Under the pieces are notes generated by a model. It made no database searches. It saw nothing but the letters and a program-made list of their open reading frames with translations, and was not told where the DNA came from. Of a stretch of DNA of 64,000 nucleotides, positions 45,930 to 57,500 are shown one piece after another. Source of the stretch: Desarmillaria ectypa (taxonomy: Eukaryota; Basidiomycota; Agaricomycetes; Agaricales; Physalacriaceae); contig JAUDYN010000007.1 of NCBI GenBank assembly GCA_030407005.1, positions 2,728,001-2,792,000 of the forward strand, in the 5' to 3' direction. Numbering within the stretch: the stretch's first letter is position 1; each line of letters opens with the position of its first letter. Both the position numbers and the translations under genes were made by a program.

Positions 45930-46370
45930 ATGGTGCATAACATCAGCTCTCAATTACCCGCTGGATGGCCAAACGCTACCGCCACATCTACCAGTCCATC
46001 CGACATTTCGTCCAGTCCGCCGGCATTGAACCTCATTTCCGCCATGCTAACGACTTTCGAGTTGGACGAGGTGTCTACTGCGGACGAAGGAAGGGCAATT
46101 GCACAATATGTTCTACGCCACGGGATGATAAATCCTGATACGCAGAGATTGCAGTCGGGGGTTATGTTCTGGGTATATCCCGAGGGTGGAGAGGGGCCGT
46201 ATGAAGAAACGAAGGGAGATGGACGGGAGAAGACGGGAAGAACTCTATTGCACGGACTGTTGGTCACGATTGAGAATGGTGCGAAGATGGAGGGAATGGT
46301 GGGAAGTATATTGAAACATTTACCCCGGAATGGGATTGGCCATCTACATTTTCCGAGGCGACAGGCCTGA
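45930..46370 (+). CDS. Hypothetical protein, about 146 codons
   Basis: The single exon starts at ATG 45930 (MVHNISSQLPAGWPN) and ends PRNGIGHLHFPRRQA at TGA 46368-46370. After a Ser/Thr/Pro-rich start it has a folded-looking segment (NLISAMLTTFELDEVSTADE, GRAIAQYVLRHGMINPDTQR, GVMFWVYPE, LLHGLLVTIENGAKM, MVGSILKHLP). A TATA-like site at 45775 and a CAG just before the ATG suggest a 5' leader intron. I do not recognise the family. It is convergent with the next gene, with about 200 bp between stops. It is probably a real lineage-specific gene, but a chance frame is not excluded. Confidence 0.5.
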   Translation: MVHNISSQLPAGWPNATATSTSPSDISSSPPALNLISAMLTTFELDEVSTADEGRAIAQYVLRHGMINPDTQRLQSGVMFWVYPEGGEGPYEETKGDGREKTGRTLLHGLLVTIENGAKMEGMVGSILKHLPRNGIGHLHFPRRQA

Positions 46371-46572
46371 TACACATTTATTTTGTTTATTCATTTGGGA
46401 AGGTGAGATGTGCGTACGGAGTAGTGAGCTAATGAAACAAGCCACTAGTATTTACAATGCTATTGATCTAATCTATACCATACTAATTAGACGAAGTCCA
46501 CTGATATGCTAGTAAATACAGAGCTAATGGCAACAAGCACCATGAAAAGTGCTATGAAAAGAATGAAATTAA

Positions 46573-47375
46573 CTACATCTGCGAAAGGGCGCAAAATGCG
46601 GACCTGGGAACAGATTCTGGTGAATCAAATAACCAGTCTGTCCCGCGACGAAACATGTCACGGGAGGGAAACACCTCCAAAATATCCGCCTCGAAGCCTT
46701 CCACGGACAGGCGATATTTTCTCCATAGCTGCTCTCCTTCGACATCAGCATACCTCTCTTTATCCGTGAATTTCGGTGCTCTACCAAATTCCACAGACAA
46801 GAGTTCAAAAGCGGGTTGTTGCCCCAACATGCGGAACGTCTGTCCAATCGGGTATTTATCTACAAGAATGAGATTGGCAGCATGCGGGGATGCCATGCGA
46901 ATAGTGGAGGTTGCGGTACATACGGTCTTTCCAGAGCATCGTAGAAAGACCTTCCGCATTTGGGTTATTGGAGATTCAGGGGAAGCGGAGTCTATGACTT
47001 TGGAGCTTGGAAGCTCGAGCATGACCTTTGGAAGGTCGGGATCTAAGGTGAATTGGGTATAGGAATATACAGGGACGATTTGAATGGAGCGCGCGAAGAA
47101 GGCACTAGGGACATGTGTTAGCGAAAACGTACAACGTGGGAAAGGAAAATCTCCAATCATTATGGAGGAAGCGGGAAATGCCGGAAGAGAGCTCACCTGA
47201 GTACGCGTTGAAGGTCGCCTTGGGAAGCTAGAACAATCCGCTCAATTCCTGTGAGACCTTCAGGCCATGGGTACTACATCGTCCACAATGAATAAAATGC
47301 TCTAAATCGGATAATGACGTGGCCTACGTTGATACTAGTTCCAGAAGAGTTGAATGTATAGAATGAGGTCGCCAT
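46573..47375 (-). CDS. Conserved fungal hypothetical protein (chorismate-lyase-like pattern)
   Basis: The minus-strand ATG at 47375 gives MATSFYTFNSSGTSIN, an intron (about 47275-47329), then YPWPEGLTGIERIVLASQGD and LQRVL. A second intron (about 47105-47197) leads to SAFFARSIQIVPVYSYTQFT. The remainder is one exon: VFLRCSGKTVCTATSTIRMA, NLILVDKYPIGQTFRML, FELLSVEFGR, LWRKYRLSVEGFEADILEVF and PSRDMFRRGTDWLF, ending FCALSQM at TAG 46573-46575. The pattern of a conserved Thr-Ala-Thr-Ser strand, an IGQ.FR.L helix and a WR.Y strand recalls small chorismate-lyase/UTRA-like folds, but this is a weak structural guess. No catalytic role is claimed. Confidence 0.68.
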
Positions 47376-47800
47376 TAGATTGCCAAGTATACGTCTTCTT
47401 GTAGGTACGCCGCCACCTGGACGAACAGGGAATATTATAAACGAGAGAAAGCTGAGATAGACGCTGCAACAGATGCGGGGACCTCTTTTCTAGAATGAGT
47501 TGATACGAACAGTTGTACGAAACTGTAAGAGGCCGGCGAAGATCAAGCAAGATGTGTGGGAAGAAACCTTTAGTAGCGAACGCAGAGTCGCAGTATTGGT
47601 CTCTTATAGCAAGCTAAGCCATCCAGAGCACGCCCAGCCTGCCATGTTCGACGCCGGCCCCAGGCAAAGCATTCAATTGATTTGGTTACTGGCAATTGAA
47701 AACTTATTTGCAAGCTGATCGCTTGCCAAACAAATGCAGCAAACGTACCTTATCCTCCTTCCACCATCTCCTCCGAAGACCCTGGAACATATTCCTGCAC
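47376..47800. other. Bidirectional spacer upstream of SIR2 gene
   Basis: No gene was supported. An open frame at 47500-47718 has no motif. It is likely to contain the promoters of the minus-strand hypothetical gene and the plus-strand SIR2 gene. Confidence 0.5.
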
Positions 47801-50449
47801 ATGAATTATTCCTTCGAGACCGCCGCTAACCATGCTACCTCATCAGTAGTTCCCAGATTAGATTATCACCCAGACCGACCCTTGCTAGTATCAGGGATTG
47901 CTTCTTCGACGACGCCTGACGCGTCCCCGGTGGATCTGTGTGTTCTCCAGCTCAAGGCTTTCCTAGATGCTGCTGAAGACATCGATATTAACCCCGAAAC
48001 CTTGGTGGAGTTACTCCAGCTTCTACAAGAGCGTCTCGAAGGACAAGACGAGTCTAGTGCCGGAGCCCATCGTGACATACACGATGGGAATGACCTGTCA
48101 ACGATAGATATCGATGCCCTCTATGAACTCGATATTTCCGCTCTCTATTCTATGGATGAAGGTAATTACACCTCCATACACTGTGTTTTGGTGTGTGGCG
48201 CACTTTGACTTGACCATTTGTGGCCAGGTCGTCAGATTTGGAGTCAAAAAGAGAGACGAGAATTCCTCGTTCTTTTGAAGGAACGCGGTGAGTAGTTTTA
48301 CTTTGGTGCCATTTTAATTAGCGTTGTCCCGGACCATCCCGCTGAACTTGGCGTGGCGGACATGTGTCCGAACGACAGTCTTCTATCAACCTTGGGAATT
48401 TGTACAAGTCTAAACTCATTGTATAGGAATGGCTGTTTTCATTGACAGGCTTGTCAATACGCAGCGCATACCTATTCCACAGCTTCTACTTGCTTTTGGA
48501 ATTGATCTCGTACGGTTTGTTTTGAATGAATGACTACACCCATCTCATGTCGCTTGTAGGTCCCGGAATTAAAGAATGTCAGTCAGAGAGCACTCCTGTA
48601 CTTCCTCCGTGTGGCAATGTCACGAGAGTAGGTCTTGGTCTACTTTGACCCGAAAAGTGATGAACGTCATCTCATTCACGTACAGGCTCCGTAATCGGGA
48701 TAAGCTGCCGGAGTACAACACCATCAAAGATGCTGTTAATCTTATACGCAACAGCAAGAGAATACTCATCTTGACCGGAGCAGGAATAAGTAAGTAATTC
48801 AACCTTTGCTCAACTCTGGTCCATGACGTTCATCTCGGTTACACAGGTGTTTCGTGTGGCATCCCAGATTTCCGATCGAGAAACGGGTTGTACGCATCGC
48901 TTGGAGAATACAAGCTGGACGATCCGCAACAGATGTACGTAAATGGTGCATCCGAACGAGCACTGTCTCATGTCGTCTTAGGTTCGATGTCAAATACTTT
49001 CGAGAGTTTCCGAATGGTGTGGACATTCGTGTCTTGTTCCTTCGCACGCAAGTTGTACTAAACGTTTTCAAGTTTTTTAGTGTGTCGTTTTCTATGTTTT
49101 CTTTGTCACCCCAAGGTCCTGAACCACAGTGTATAGTTCTTTTGCTAGGTTCATCCATCGTTCTCGTTTATGAAAACCTCTTAACACGTACGTTTCATAG
49201 TCAGATATACCCAGCCAATTTCGTCCCCTCGCCATGTCATCGCTTCATCAAGCTCATAGAAGACAAAGGCAAAGTGAGTAGTTTCCTGCAGTTGAGTGTT
49301 CGTCTCGGCTCTTAAATTTATCGCAATAGCTCCTTCGTGTAAAACCGGCTTTACATTTTATGCATATCTGGCTAATTTCTCTTCAGAACTATACCCAAAA
49401 CATTGACACCCTAGAAACAAAAGCAGGCGTGCAAAACGTTCTGCAATGTCATGGCTCTTTTGCCACGGCTAGCTGCCTTGAATGCCGAAGGAAGGTACCC
49501 GGAACAGCAATTGAGGCCGAGATCATGAAGAAAAAAGTTCCTCTGTGCCCGGTGTGCAACCCCTCAATATTGTCCCCCAAGAAGAAGAAGAAGAGGAAGA
49601 CTAGTAAGAAGAAGGCCAAGGGGCAGTGGGATAGCGATGTTTCGGATGAGAGTGATGGTCCAGAATATCCCCCGGGCATCATGAAGGTGCACAACTTTGT
49701 GTCTTCTTTGGTCCCGTATATTGAATCCGCATATTAGCCTGACATCACATTCTTTGGGGAGAAACTGTCTGACCAGTTTGACCATGCAGTTGAAGCTGAT
49801 CGGACACAGCTGGATTTATTGCTCGTCATTGGAACCTCTTTGAAGGTGTCACCAGTTGCCGATTTATTATGTGTGTACCCTCTTCCATACATCTCGGTAA
49901 TTGATACTAACCTTTTTCATAGCACACATTCCCCATTCTGTTCCACAAGTACGTGATGCTGAAAAGGTTTGAAGCGGGAGATGACGAATGAAACGAACAG
50001 ATCCTTATCAACAAGACTCCTATCAAACATATAAATCCAGACGTAAGCGTTGCCTTCTGTTGCACCGGCGAGCTTACAATGAGTGCTGCATATAGATTGT
50101 GCTTTTGGGTAACGCCGATACGATCATCAATCACCTTTGTTCTGAGCTAGATTGGGAGCTTCCTCCGTTGCTGCCGACTCCTCGAACATTGACGTCGCGA
50201 AACATGAAGAAGCGACCGTCGATGGGGCCGCCAGATATAGAAGAGCCTGAGAGGGTCGGTGACAGGTATTTTTGGCTCTTTCCCATGTTACATCGTTTCG
50301 ATAGCTGATGATATGTGGCCATAGCCATGTGTGGTTATTTGAAGGAGCTGAGGGAGGGAAGTGGCTCCGTGATCTTGAGCTAGAGATAGATCACGCGGAG
50401 GGACGAGGCGCGCTGGAGGCAAGAAATGCAAAGAAGATGAAGATATGAT
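47801..50449 (+). CDS. SIR2-family NAD-dependent protein deacetylase (class I sirtuin)
   Basis: This is a nuclear sirtuin of the Sir2/Hst1/SIRT1 class. The ATG at 47801 begins [20 protein letters not shown]. An acidic N-terminus is followed by a Sir2 N-terminal domain ([36 protein letters not shown]). The catalytic core has [64 protein letters not shown] and the catalytic HGS in [15 protein letters not shown]. The zinc ligands are CLEC and CPVC. A long basic/acidic insert ([31 protein letters not shown]) follows the second Cys pair. Then come [42 protein letters not shown] and [19 protein letters not shown], ending AKKMKI at TGA 50447-50449. About twelve introns; the exon coding PNVYSSFAS is very short. 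Confidence 0.9.
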
Positions 50450-50926
50450 ATGTATTCATATAGGGATAGACGATCTCGGACGATATTTAGTTATTCATTG
50501 GTGTAGTGCGCTGTATGGTGTATAGGATGTTGTCTTTTTTATGTTTTATCCGTACCACGAGGCACAGGGTGCGGATGTTATTGCCGACAGCCAATGTGAG
50601 AGCTAAGATTATTCACGCAGATTTTTGGACTGACGAAAGTCGTAAAAATAAAGGTCGGTTGTGGAGTATAATACAGAGTATCTTTAGAAGTATATAGCAA
50701 ATTATCAAGGCGAGGTGGGAATAAGGTACATGGGACGCGTGCCAGCGCGTCACCGTGACCTCCCGAATTTTTCAACCAAAAACGTCACTTGGTCGCGGGC
50801 CATCATGTCCCGCTAGTACTTTTCCCGAGTACTACTACCAACGACCGTCCGCGACCTGTCCTCACCATGCCCTGTTCATGACGCCGGGCCTCTGCAAAAA
50901 TTTCTTCGACGCTGTGCTGATTTCTC
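50450..50926. other. Intergenic spacer between SIR2 and TPT1
   Basis: No gene was seen. It holds the SIR2 3' flank and TPT1 promoter. Confidence 0.5.
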
Positions 50927-52284
50927 ATGCGCTTTCTGGGACGTCTTTTTTCCCTGCAACCATCATTCCAAAGACGACACTTCAGCTCGACTTCGCTTCT
51001 TCTTTCAAAATTATCACGGCCTCGCTTCCCTTTCGGTGCGGCCCTTTTGTTGTCTTGTCACTCGTGGAGCGAACTGAGATGGGCGTTTTGTTGCAGCCAT
51101 CAGGAAGAACGTTTGGCACCCGGATCCCGTCGTGGAGGAAGGAAAGGCATTCGCATTCAAGGATCTTACGTGGCTTTTGCGACACGGCGCTAGACACCAC
51201 GAAGTGCTCATTGAGCCGGATGGTTATGTGGCGGTTTCAGATATTGTAGGTTACATTTCCTATAAGGTTGGCTTGCTGTTGCTGAACAATGCTTTACTAG
51301 TTGTCCAATCCAAGATATGACGGATTTACATTGGAGAGCATTCGAGAACTGGCAGAGATGGATACTAGAGAGCGCATTCAAATTAAGGAGGAATATAATA
51401 CCCACAGAACAAAGGTTTGGGTCAGGGTTAGCGGGCATCATTCCATTCCGGTGAGCAAAAATGTATCTACGTCTGCTGCTATTGTTCAAGGTTTCCAGTG
51501 GGTGCATCCCGGTGCCAAAAAGTTTGCTTCTTCTGCGAAGACTGCGTGGGACTCAATGGCGTTGCCGTTTTCCCAGCTCTTTTATCTCACTACTAGAGAG
51601 GATTGGCGGACCATCCGTAAGCCTGATATCTTCATTACTCGTGCTCATGAGTCTATTCTCTGTGTCCACAGGCACGGAAGGCATCAAGGCGGGGCATTCG
51701 TTCATTCATCTCAAGCAAGACATTCCCGACCACTACGGACTACGTTCAGGACGTATGTGTTACACCACCTACGCGTCTTCAGCAATCTGACACTTTTCAC
51801 AGACTCTTCCTCGCCAGTTGTGGTCGTCATCAACGCGTCTGTGGCCACAAGATTCGGCGTGTCGTTCTACGCCCATCCTACTGGCGAGATCTTAACCACC
51901 GGTGACTCAAGTGGCTACATTGATCCACAAACATTTCGCGCTGCTTTTGCCATTCAATGGGAGCACGAAACTCTTGTTGGCCACCATGAGCCTTGGCTGC
52001 GCCCCCGTGATCCTCGAAAGCGAAAAGAATCACGACATCTGATTCCAGACAAAAACAAGCAACGCTTTAGAAAACGTCCAACTCTTCATTACCCCCCGAT
52101 TCAGGTGCCGACGCGCACTAAAGTCGATGTCGTACTCCCCAGCAGCAAGGGCAAAGATCCTGCCGAATTACCCCCAACTCCTTCCGCCAATGTCATGTTG
52201 CAGCCCCAGTATCAGATAGATATTCACAGATCGCGGGCCGCTCCACCTCACATGCAAGGTTCTGCCATTACCATGAAGGGCTAA
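50927..52284 (+). CDS. TPT1: tRNA 2'-phosphotransferase (TPT1/KptA family)
   Basis: This enzyme removes the splice-junction 2'-phosphate from ligated tRNA using NAD. The core shows FKDLTWLLRHGARHHEVLIE (the LSxxLRHG-like motif), PDGYVAVSDI, an intron, then LSNPRYDGFTLESIRELAEM, VWVRVSGHHSIP (the R...H of the NAD site), LFYLTTREDWRTIR, an intron, then TEGIKAGHSFIHLKQDI, SSSPVVVVINASVATRFGVS and TGEILTTGDSSGYI. A basic C-terminal extension of about 100 residues follows (RDPRKRKESRHLIPDKNK), ending AITMKG at TAA 52282-52284. The start is chosen at ATG 50927: MRFLGRLFSLQPSFQRRHFS looks like a mitochondrial presequence and joins the core in frame if an intron runs from about 51035 to 51100. The family's usual RxNxGHS reads RVSGHHS here. 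The N-terminal model is uncertain. Confidence 0.78.
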
Positions 52285-52579
52285 TCCTCGTTGGTAGTGC
52301 TGCCTCATTCCGCTTCACCTCGAGCTCGTCGCTCTACTGAAGGCCGCCGTCATTCGCTATGTCCTGTCAATAGGATGGCCAGCATACGGCTCCGCACCTT
52401 CCAGAGGCCACGGCCCTTCGCGTCACACTCCTTGAACGCCTCTGACCTGTTTTATTGTTATAGACATCAGACTCGTCACCTGGAATAATTCTATTGTATT
52501 CGACGTAGAATTCTGACGCAGCAAAACAACCAAAAGTAGAGAACTGTAGGATTTCGAGAGGGTTCTGCAGTACATTAAT

Positions 52580-54286
52580 CTACACACGACTACCGTACAC
52601 ATCTTCGGGCGTGACACCGGCTTGTCCTTTCCTCAAGTTGGCTTGAGCCCATCTAATAGACGGATTAGCATTTAATGATTAGAGTGTATAGATAAGACGT
52701 ACTTTTTGATTCGGATCGACTCGATCTGAATGAAACCAGTAGTGTCCGTTGGCTCGAAGCCACCCATCTCATCCATAGACGACTGCTGTTCATCGTAAAG
52801 ACCCTGAATGCTTGTCAGATCGGAAGTTCTGTTGCTGTTTAGATGTCTTACCTCCGGGCTCTCTCGGCCTTCAATGACAACGCCACCCTTATACAACTTG
52901 AGCCTAACGAGGCCGTTGACGGTCCTCTGACTCGCAGGAATAGTACTGGTGATGAACTCCCTCTCTGGGGTGAAGAAATGACCGTTGTACAAGATGCGAC
53001 TGAACTCAACCGTCACAAATTGGTCCCTCAAGGCACGGACATTCCTGTCAAGGGTAAGACCCTCAAGGTCGACGTGAGCTGCTCGAAGGATGGTAGCCCC
53101 GGGAGATTCGTAACATCCACGAGATTTGACACCAATGAATCTGTTCTCGACAATATCGATCCTTCCCACGCCGTGCTTCCTTCCGAGTGCGTTGAGGGCG
53201 AGGAAAATCTCCACGGGGTCTGTGTATGTCTTGCCGTCGGCGACATTGACTTTTACTGGGAGACCAGCCTTGAACTCGATGGTTAGGCGCTCAGGGTTCT
53301 CTGGTGCACTTTCGGGGGCCGTGGTGAGCTTCCACATGTCGGCGGGGGGTGTCGTATTGGGGTCCTCAAGGATACCGGCCTCGTAGGAAATGTGGAACAG
53401 GTTCTCATCCGTCGACCATGGTTTGGCGGTCGTTTGGGTGACGGGGATGGACATCTCAGCAGCATACGCTAGCAGGGCTTGGCGACCCGCGAATCGGTTG
53501 TAGAATTCTGTCAAAAAGGGAAGGCATGTTAGTCTCGTAACAATTGCTTAGTTCAGGAGATCGCACCAGGAATTCGCCAAGGTGCGATGACCTTGATGTC
53601 AGGTTTGAGGCCATAGAATGCCAGCTCGAAACGAACTTGGTCGTTTCCTTTTCCGGTGCATCCATGAGAAACAAAACTGAAGAGATCATACGATGAGACA
53701 AGATAGGAATGCGCAACTTGAGTTCCTACTCACTCGCAACCTTCTCGCTCAGCGACGGCAATCATCCCACGAGCAATGACAGGACGAGCGAGTGAGGTAC
53801 CGAGGAGGTATACATTCTACATCCCGTCTGTCTAACATCTTCGATGATATCATAGAACCAGTGCTTACCTCGTAAATACAATTGGCTTGGACTGCAGGAT
53901 AAATCAGTTCAGTAACGAATTCACGTTTCATATCCTGCACGGAATTGAATCAACAAAATCATCAGATATTCCCGATGGCTCATACCTCCAGAAAGAACTT
54001 TTTCGCCCCGACTTTGAGGGCCTTTTTCTCTGCCGCGGCGAAATCCTGTTTCAAATATTGCAGGATCAGCATCGGCAATGAACAAAAAATAAGACGTGCC
54101 TCTTCTTGACCAACATCAGCCATAAAAGCGTAGACTTCATATCCCTGCTCAATCAACCAAGCAAGGATGCATGAAGTATCTGTTCGTGAGCATCATTACA
54201 ATCACCAGAAAGGAGGATGGCAACCATCGCTACATACCAAGGCCTCCAGAGTACGCAAGCAAGACTCGTCCAGACTTTGCAGACAT
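52580..54286 (-). CDS. ARG1: Argininosuccinate synthase
   Basis: This enzyme ligates citrulline and aspartate with ATP to form argininosuccinate in arginine biosynthesis. The minus-strand ATG at 54286 begins [20 protein letters not shown], which contains the ATP-binding SGGxDTS P-loop split by an intron. Then come [79 protein letters not shown] and [20 protein letters not shown]. Next are [40 protein letters not shown] and [19 protein letters not shown]. It ends [12 protein letters not shown] at TAG 52580. All major family blocks are present and length fits (about 410-420 residues). Introns cluster in the 5' half, with two small ones near the 3' end. A possible general-control site lies just upstream. 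Confidence 0.95.
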
Positions 54287-54320
54287 TGTGAAGATTCAGA
54301 TAGAAAGGTGATGAGGGTTC

Positions 54321-54326
54321 GAGTCA
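54321..54326 (-). promoter_or_regulatory. Possible Gcn4/CPC1-type TGACTC element
   Basis: On the minus strand TGACTC lies about 35 bp upstream of the ARG1 start. The core matches the amino-acid-starvation bZIP site used by many fungal arginine genes. A six-base match can be chance. Confidence 0.35.
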
Positions 54327-54551
54327 AGTCACGAATGAAAATTGCAATCAAGATTCAAGATCCAAACGTCGGCCGAAAATACCGCCACGTGAAGAGGGGG
54401 ACATGACATCACGCGTCTATCGCATCAAAGGAATGTCACTAAAGTCGAGAAGAATTATCATGCTGTTCTATGCAATAAGTACATCAAAAGTAGGGTGATG
54501 GGCTTTGTATACAATGCTACTGTAGATCAAAAGGTGAAAGGTTACTACTAC

Positions 54552-57500
54552 TTATTCCGACTCTGTGGAATGATTAATGTTTATTGGTTCCTCCTCCACC
54601 GCATCTTGATCATGGTTCCGCAAACGCATCTCTACCAAAAACTCCTTATCTCGTATACTTTGGGACCAAGACGATAGCAAATCCATAGAGAGCAACGCTG
54701 ACCTAGAAGAGGCCGCGACAATAAAGATCGCGGGATAGACGTGGATGACTAAAACAGAATATCAACGACAGGTCCTAAAAGCAGTGAAATGAACCTAACA
54801 GATGAATTTGTCGTTCACCGGGAGGAAAGGCAGGAAGTGGCGCAGTATCGTAAACAACAGTCCAGGCAAGACAATCATGCCAAGAAGACCCGCAGTGACG
54901 GGGGCGATGACTTCCTTTGTCGCACTGACAGGATCTGGATGAGTCCAACCGTTATGTGAAATCTACGAAAGACATAGATCAGTAATGGAGTCCAAAGGAC
55001 GTCGGCATCACATACAAGATCAATTCCCCTGGCTATGCGGCCTCGGGGTTGCATCCTATGCACATACAGCCCAATTTTAACATAAAGCAACCCAAGCGCC
55101 CATTCATCCACAATTCGAATTGTTGGCGAAAGAGTAGGATCAAGACCCAAGCGAATAGGTAGAATCACGTATAGGTCAACGGCGAGCGCAACGAGGGTAG
55201 GAATCACTATGCCCAGGAACAACGTCATGTAAGATATCTTCGCAGACCATAGCAATCCACGCTTAACAACCAACATCCACAAATCGGCACGAGGGCCATC
55301 AACGCCTCTTCGCTGGCGACGTTTATCCAGACGGTCAATCGCCTTTCCAACAAGGTAGCAGCCCCAGAGCAAATAGAACCCAATGATAAGAGAATAGCCA
55401 TCGTGAACATCCTCCGCAACAAAAAGCCCAAAGAAGCGCCGCCCAAGCGCTATTGGAAGGGCAACCAGGACTCCAAGTGACAAGGCACTAATGACCCATA
55501 GCACGGCAACAAATATAAAGATTCGCCTACGGAAATTTGGGGGAAGATATACCACCATATAATCATCTCTGATCTGGTGCTTGGCCTTCAAAGCTTCCAA
55601 GTTCTGTATCGTGATCAACCTCTCCGCTCGTTCATCGATAGGATTGCCACGTTCATCGACAGCAGCAGTAGCACCGACATCTTTTGGAAGCGCGATGCTA
55701 TCAGTGGCCGGTACTCGCCGAAACGAGCCATCAGCCTTGGCCGTGGGGTCCACGAACAACGATTTCGAGAAGAATAATGATTTCAACGACCATTTGGTAG
55801 GTGACACCTCTTCGAGCGGATATCGACCACCAAAAAAGTAAGAAGTCAAACGGAGTTGACGCGCCAGGAATTGCCAAACTACAGTCACCAGCTTCTTGAC
55901 ACCTTTCCGGGGCCGGAAATAGTGCATAGTATATGGCAAGACCAAGTGAAGGAACAGTAGGTCGATGGGTACCTTGGATAGCGGTTGTCTAAACGGAACA
56001 GTCAGGCCAGGAAAATCAGATAACTGCACGCAGACGAACCTATTCTTCCATCGGAAAGGTAAAATGGTTTTACTACCAATGTCAAATAGCGCAGAAGCAC
56101 TGGCCACGGTACAAAGAACCACAACGGAATACATGATTGCGCTGACGAAAATCTTCCGCAGCTGTGTGATTGTTGATCGGTCAAGAATATCCCGTATCGG
56201 GTGCGAGTTTTGGTCTTGGGGATCTTTAACGAACCACATCGCACCGGATCGCATAACACTTCTACATCCCGACAGTAAAACGGCAAAGGAATACCTAGAG
56301 AACATCAGATCTTGAATGCAAAGACTAAAGTAAAGTATAAACACGCTTACATGAACATCGTCCCGGCAACCCAGTGATAGAACATGGCAGTCATCGGAGC
56401 TTGATAGAGGAACAGAGTACGACTGGCGAGATTGGAACCAGAAAAGAACCAAATAGCACAGAGGTCAAGAACGGCACCACACCCGAGCGGGAAAAGCGCC
56501 AATTCAATGAAAATGAAGGCCGCAACCTAGAGATGAAATAAGACAAAACTTATAGACGTACACAACACTACCGACCTTGACGACAAGGAGATGCTGTCTG
56601 AAAGCACTTTTCACGGACCGACCCGCCTCTCTGTTTCCCATGGCAAGTAGATGGACGTAGACAGCAACAATCAGAGCAACCATTGCATATCCCAAGATGA
56701 TAGCGGAGGCTCTTTCAGTTGAACCGTGACCCAGAGCGATATCTGTCCACCAATCACAGAATTGTTCAGCCGAAAGTCTAACTTCTTTACCGAAGGCAGC
56801 AAAAGAAGGCTCAAACTGTTCTATTGTGTCAGCCTTCAATTGGTCGAGAATGGAAATTGTGGACGTTGGCTCCAAAGAGGTAGCGTTAGACGACATGGAT
56901 ATCCACGGAAGAAACATGTCAGAAGCATTGACAGCTCGGTGATACTGAAAACTAGCATCAGTATAAGAAATCAATGGTGCTTTGCAATGCGGCTTACAAA
57001 TGCCACAGCAGCCCTACTCGTCTGGTCGACTCTGTCGCGACCGAAAATTGTCGTGACAAAGAGCAGAATGCCGAGCAAGATCAAATCAAACAGTCCGCGT
57101 CCCACGATCAAGTACTGCGGGAAGATAATTTCGCTGATGATATAAGCAACTGTGTCGACAATAGGGTCAGTCAACAGTCGAATAGCACGGATAGGAAGGT
57201 GAAGTATTTGAAGGAAACGGCGGGGATCCAGCTGTGTTTGGGAAAATTCAGTCTATAAGGATCAACATCTTTAAATACCAGCATACCGATAGCAACAAAG
57301 TAGACTTCCCGACTGTAAAGGGGGCCAAGACGCCCACAACAATTGCGGCGTCGAGAACAAACATCATAAGAGTGGCCTGAGGGTTGTTGAATGACGTTCA
57401 CACCGAATAACTCAAAAAGACGCACATTTTGGAGGACCGTATGAAAAGGACCTCTCATGCCAATGGCTGAAATGGTGGTGCATATGAGAGAAAGATGTTA

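Noticed and set aside
48980..49200. Apparent frame break in the sirtuin core between FDVKYFRE and IYPANF
   Set aside because: A very short exon (PNVYSSFAS) with proper splice sites bridges the gap and restores the expected family sequence, so the gene is intact.
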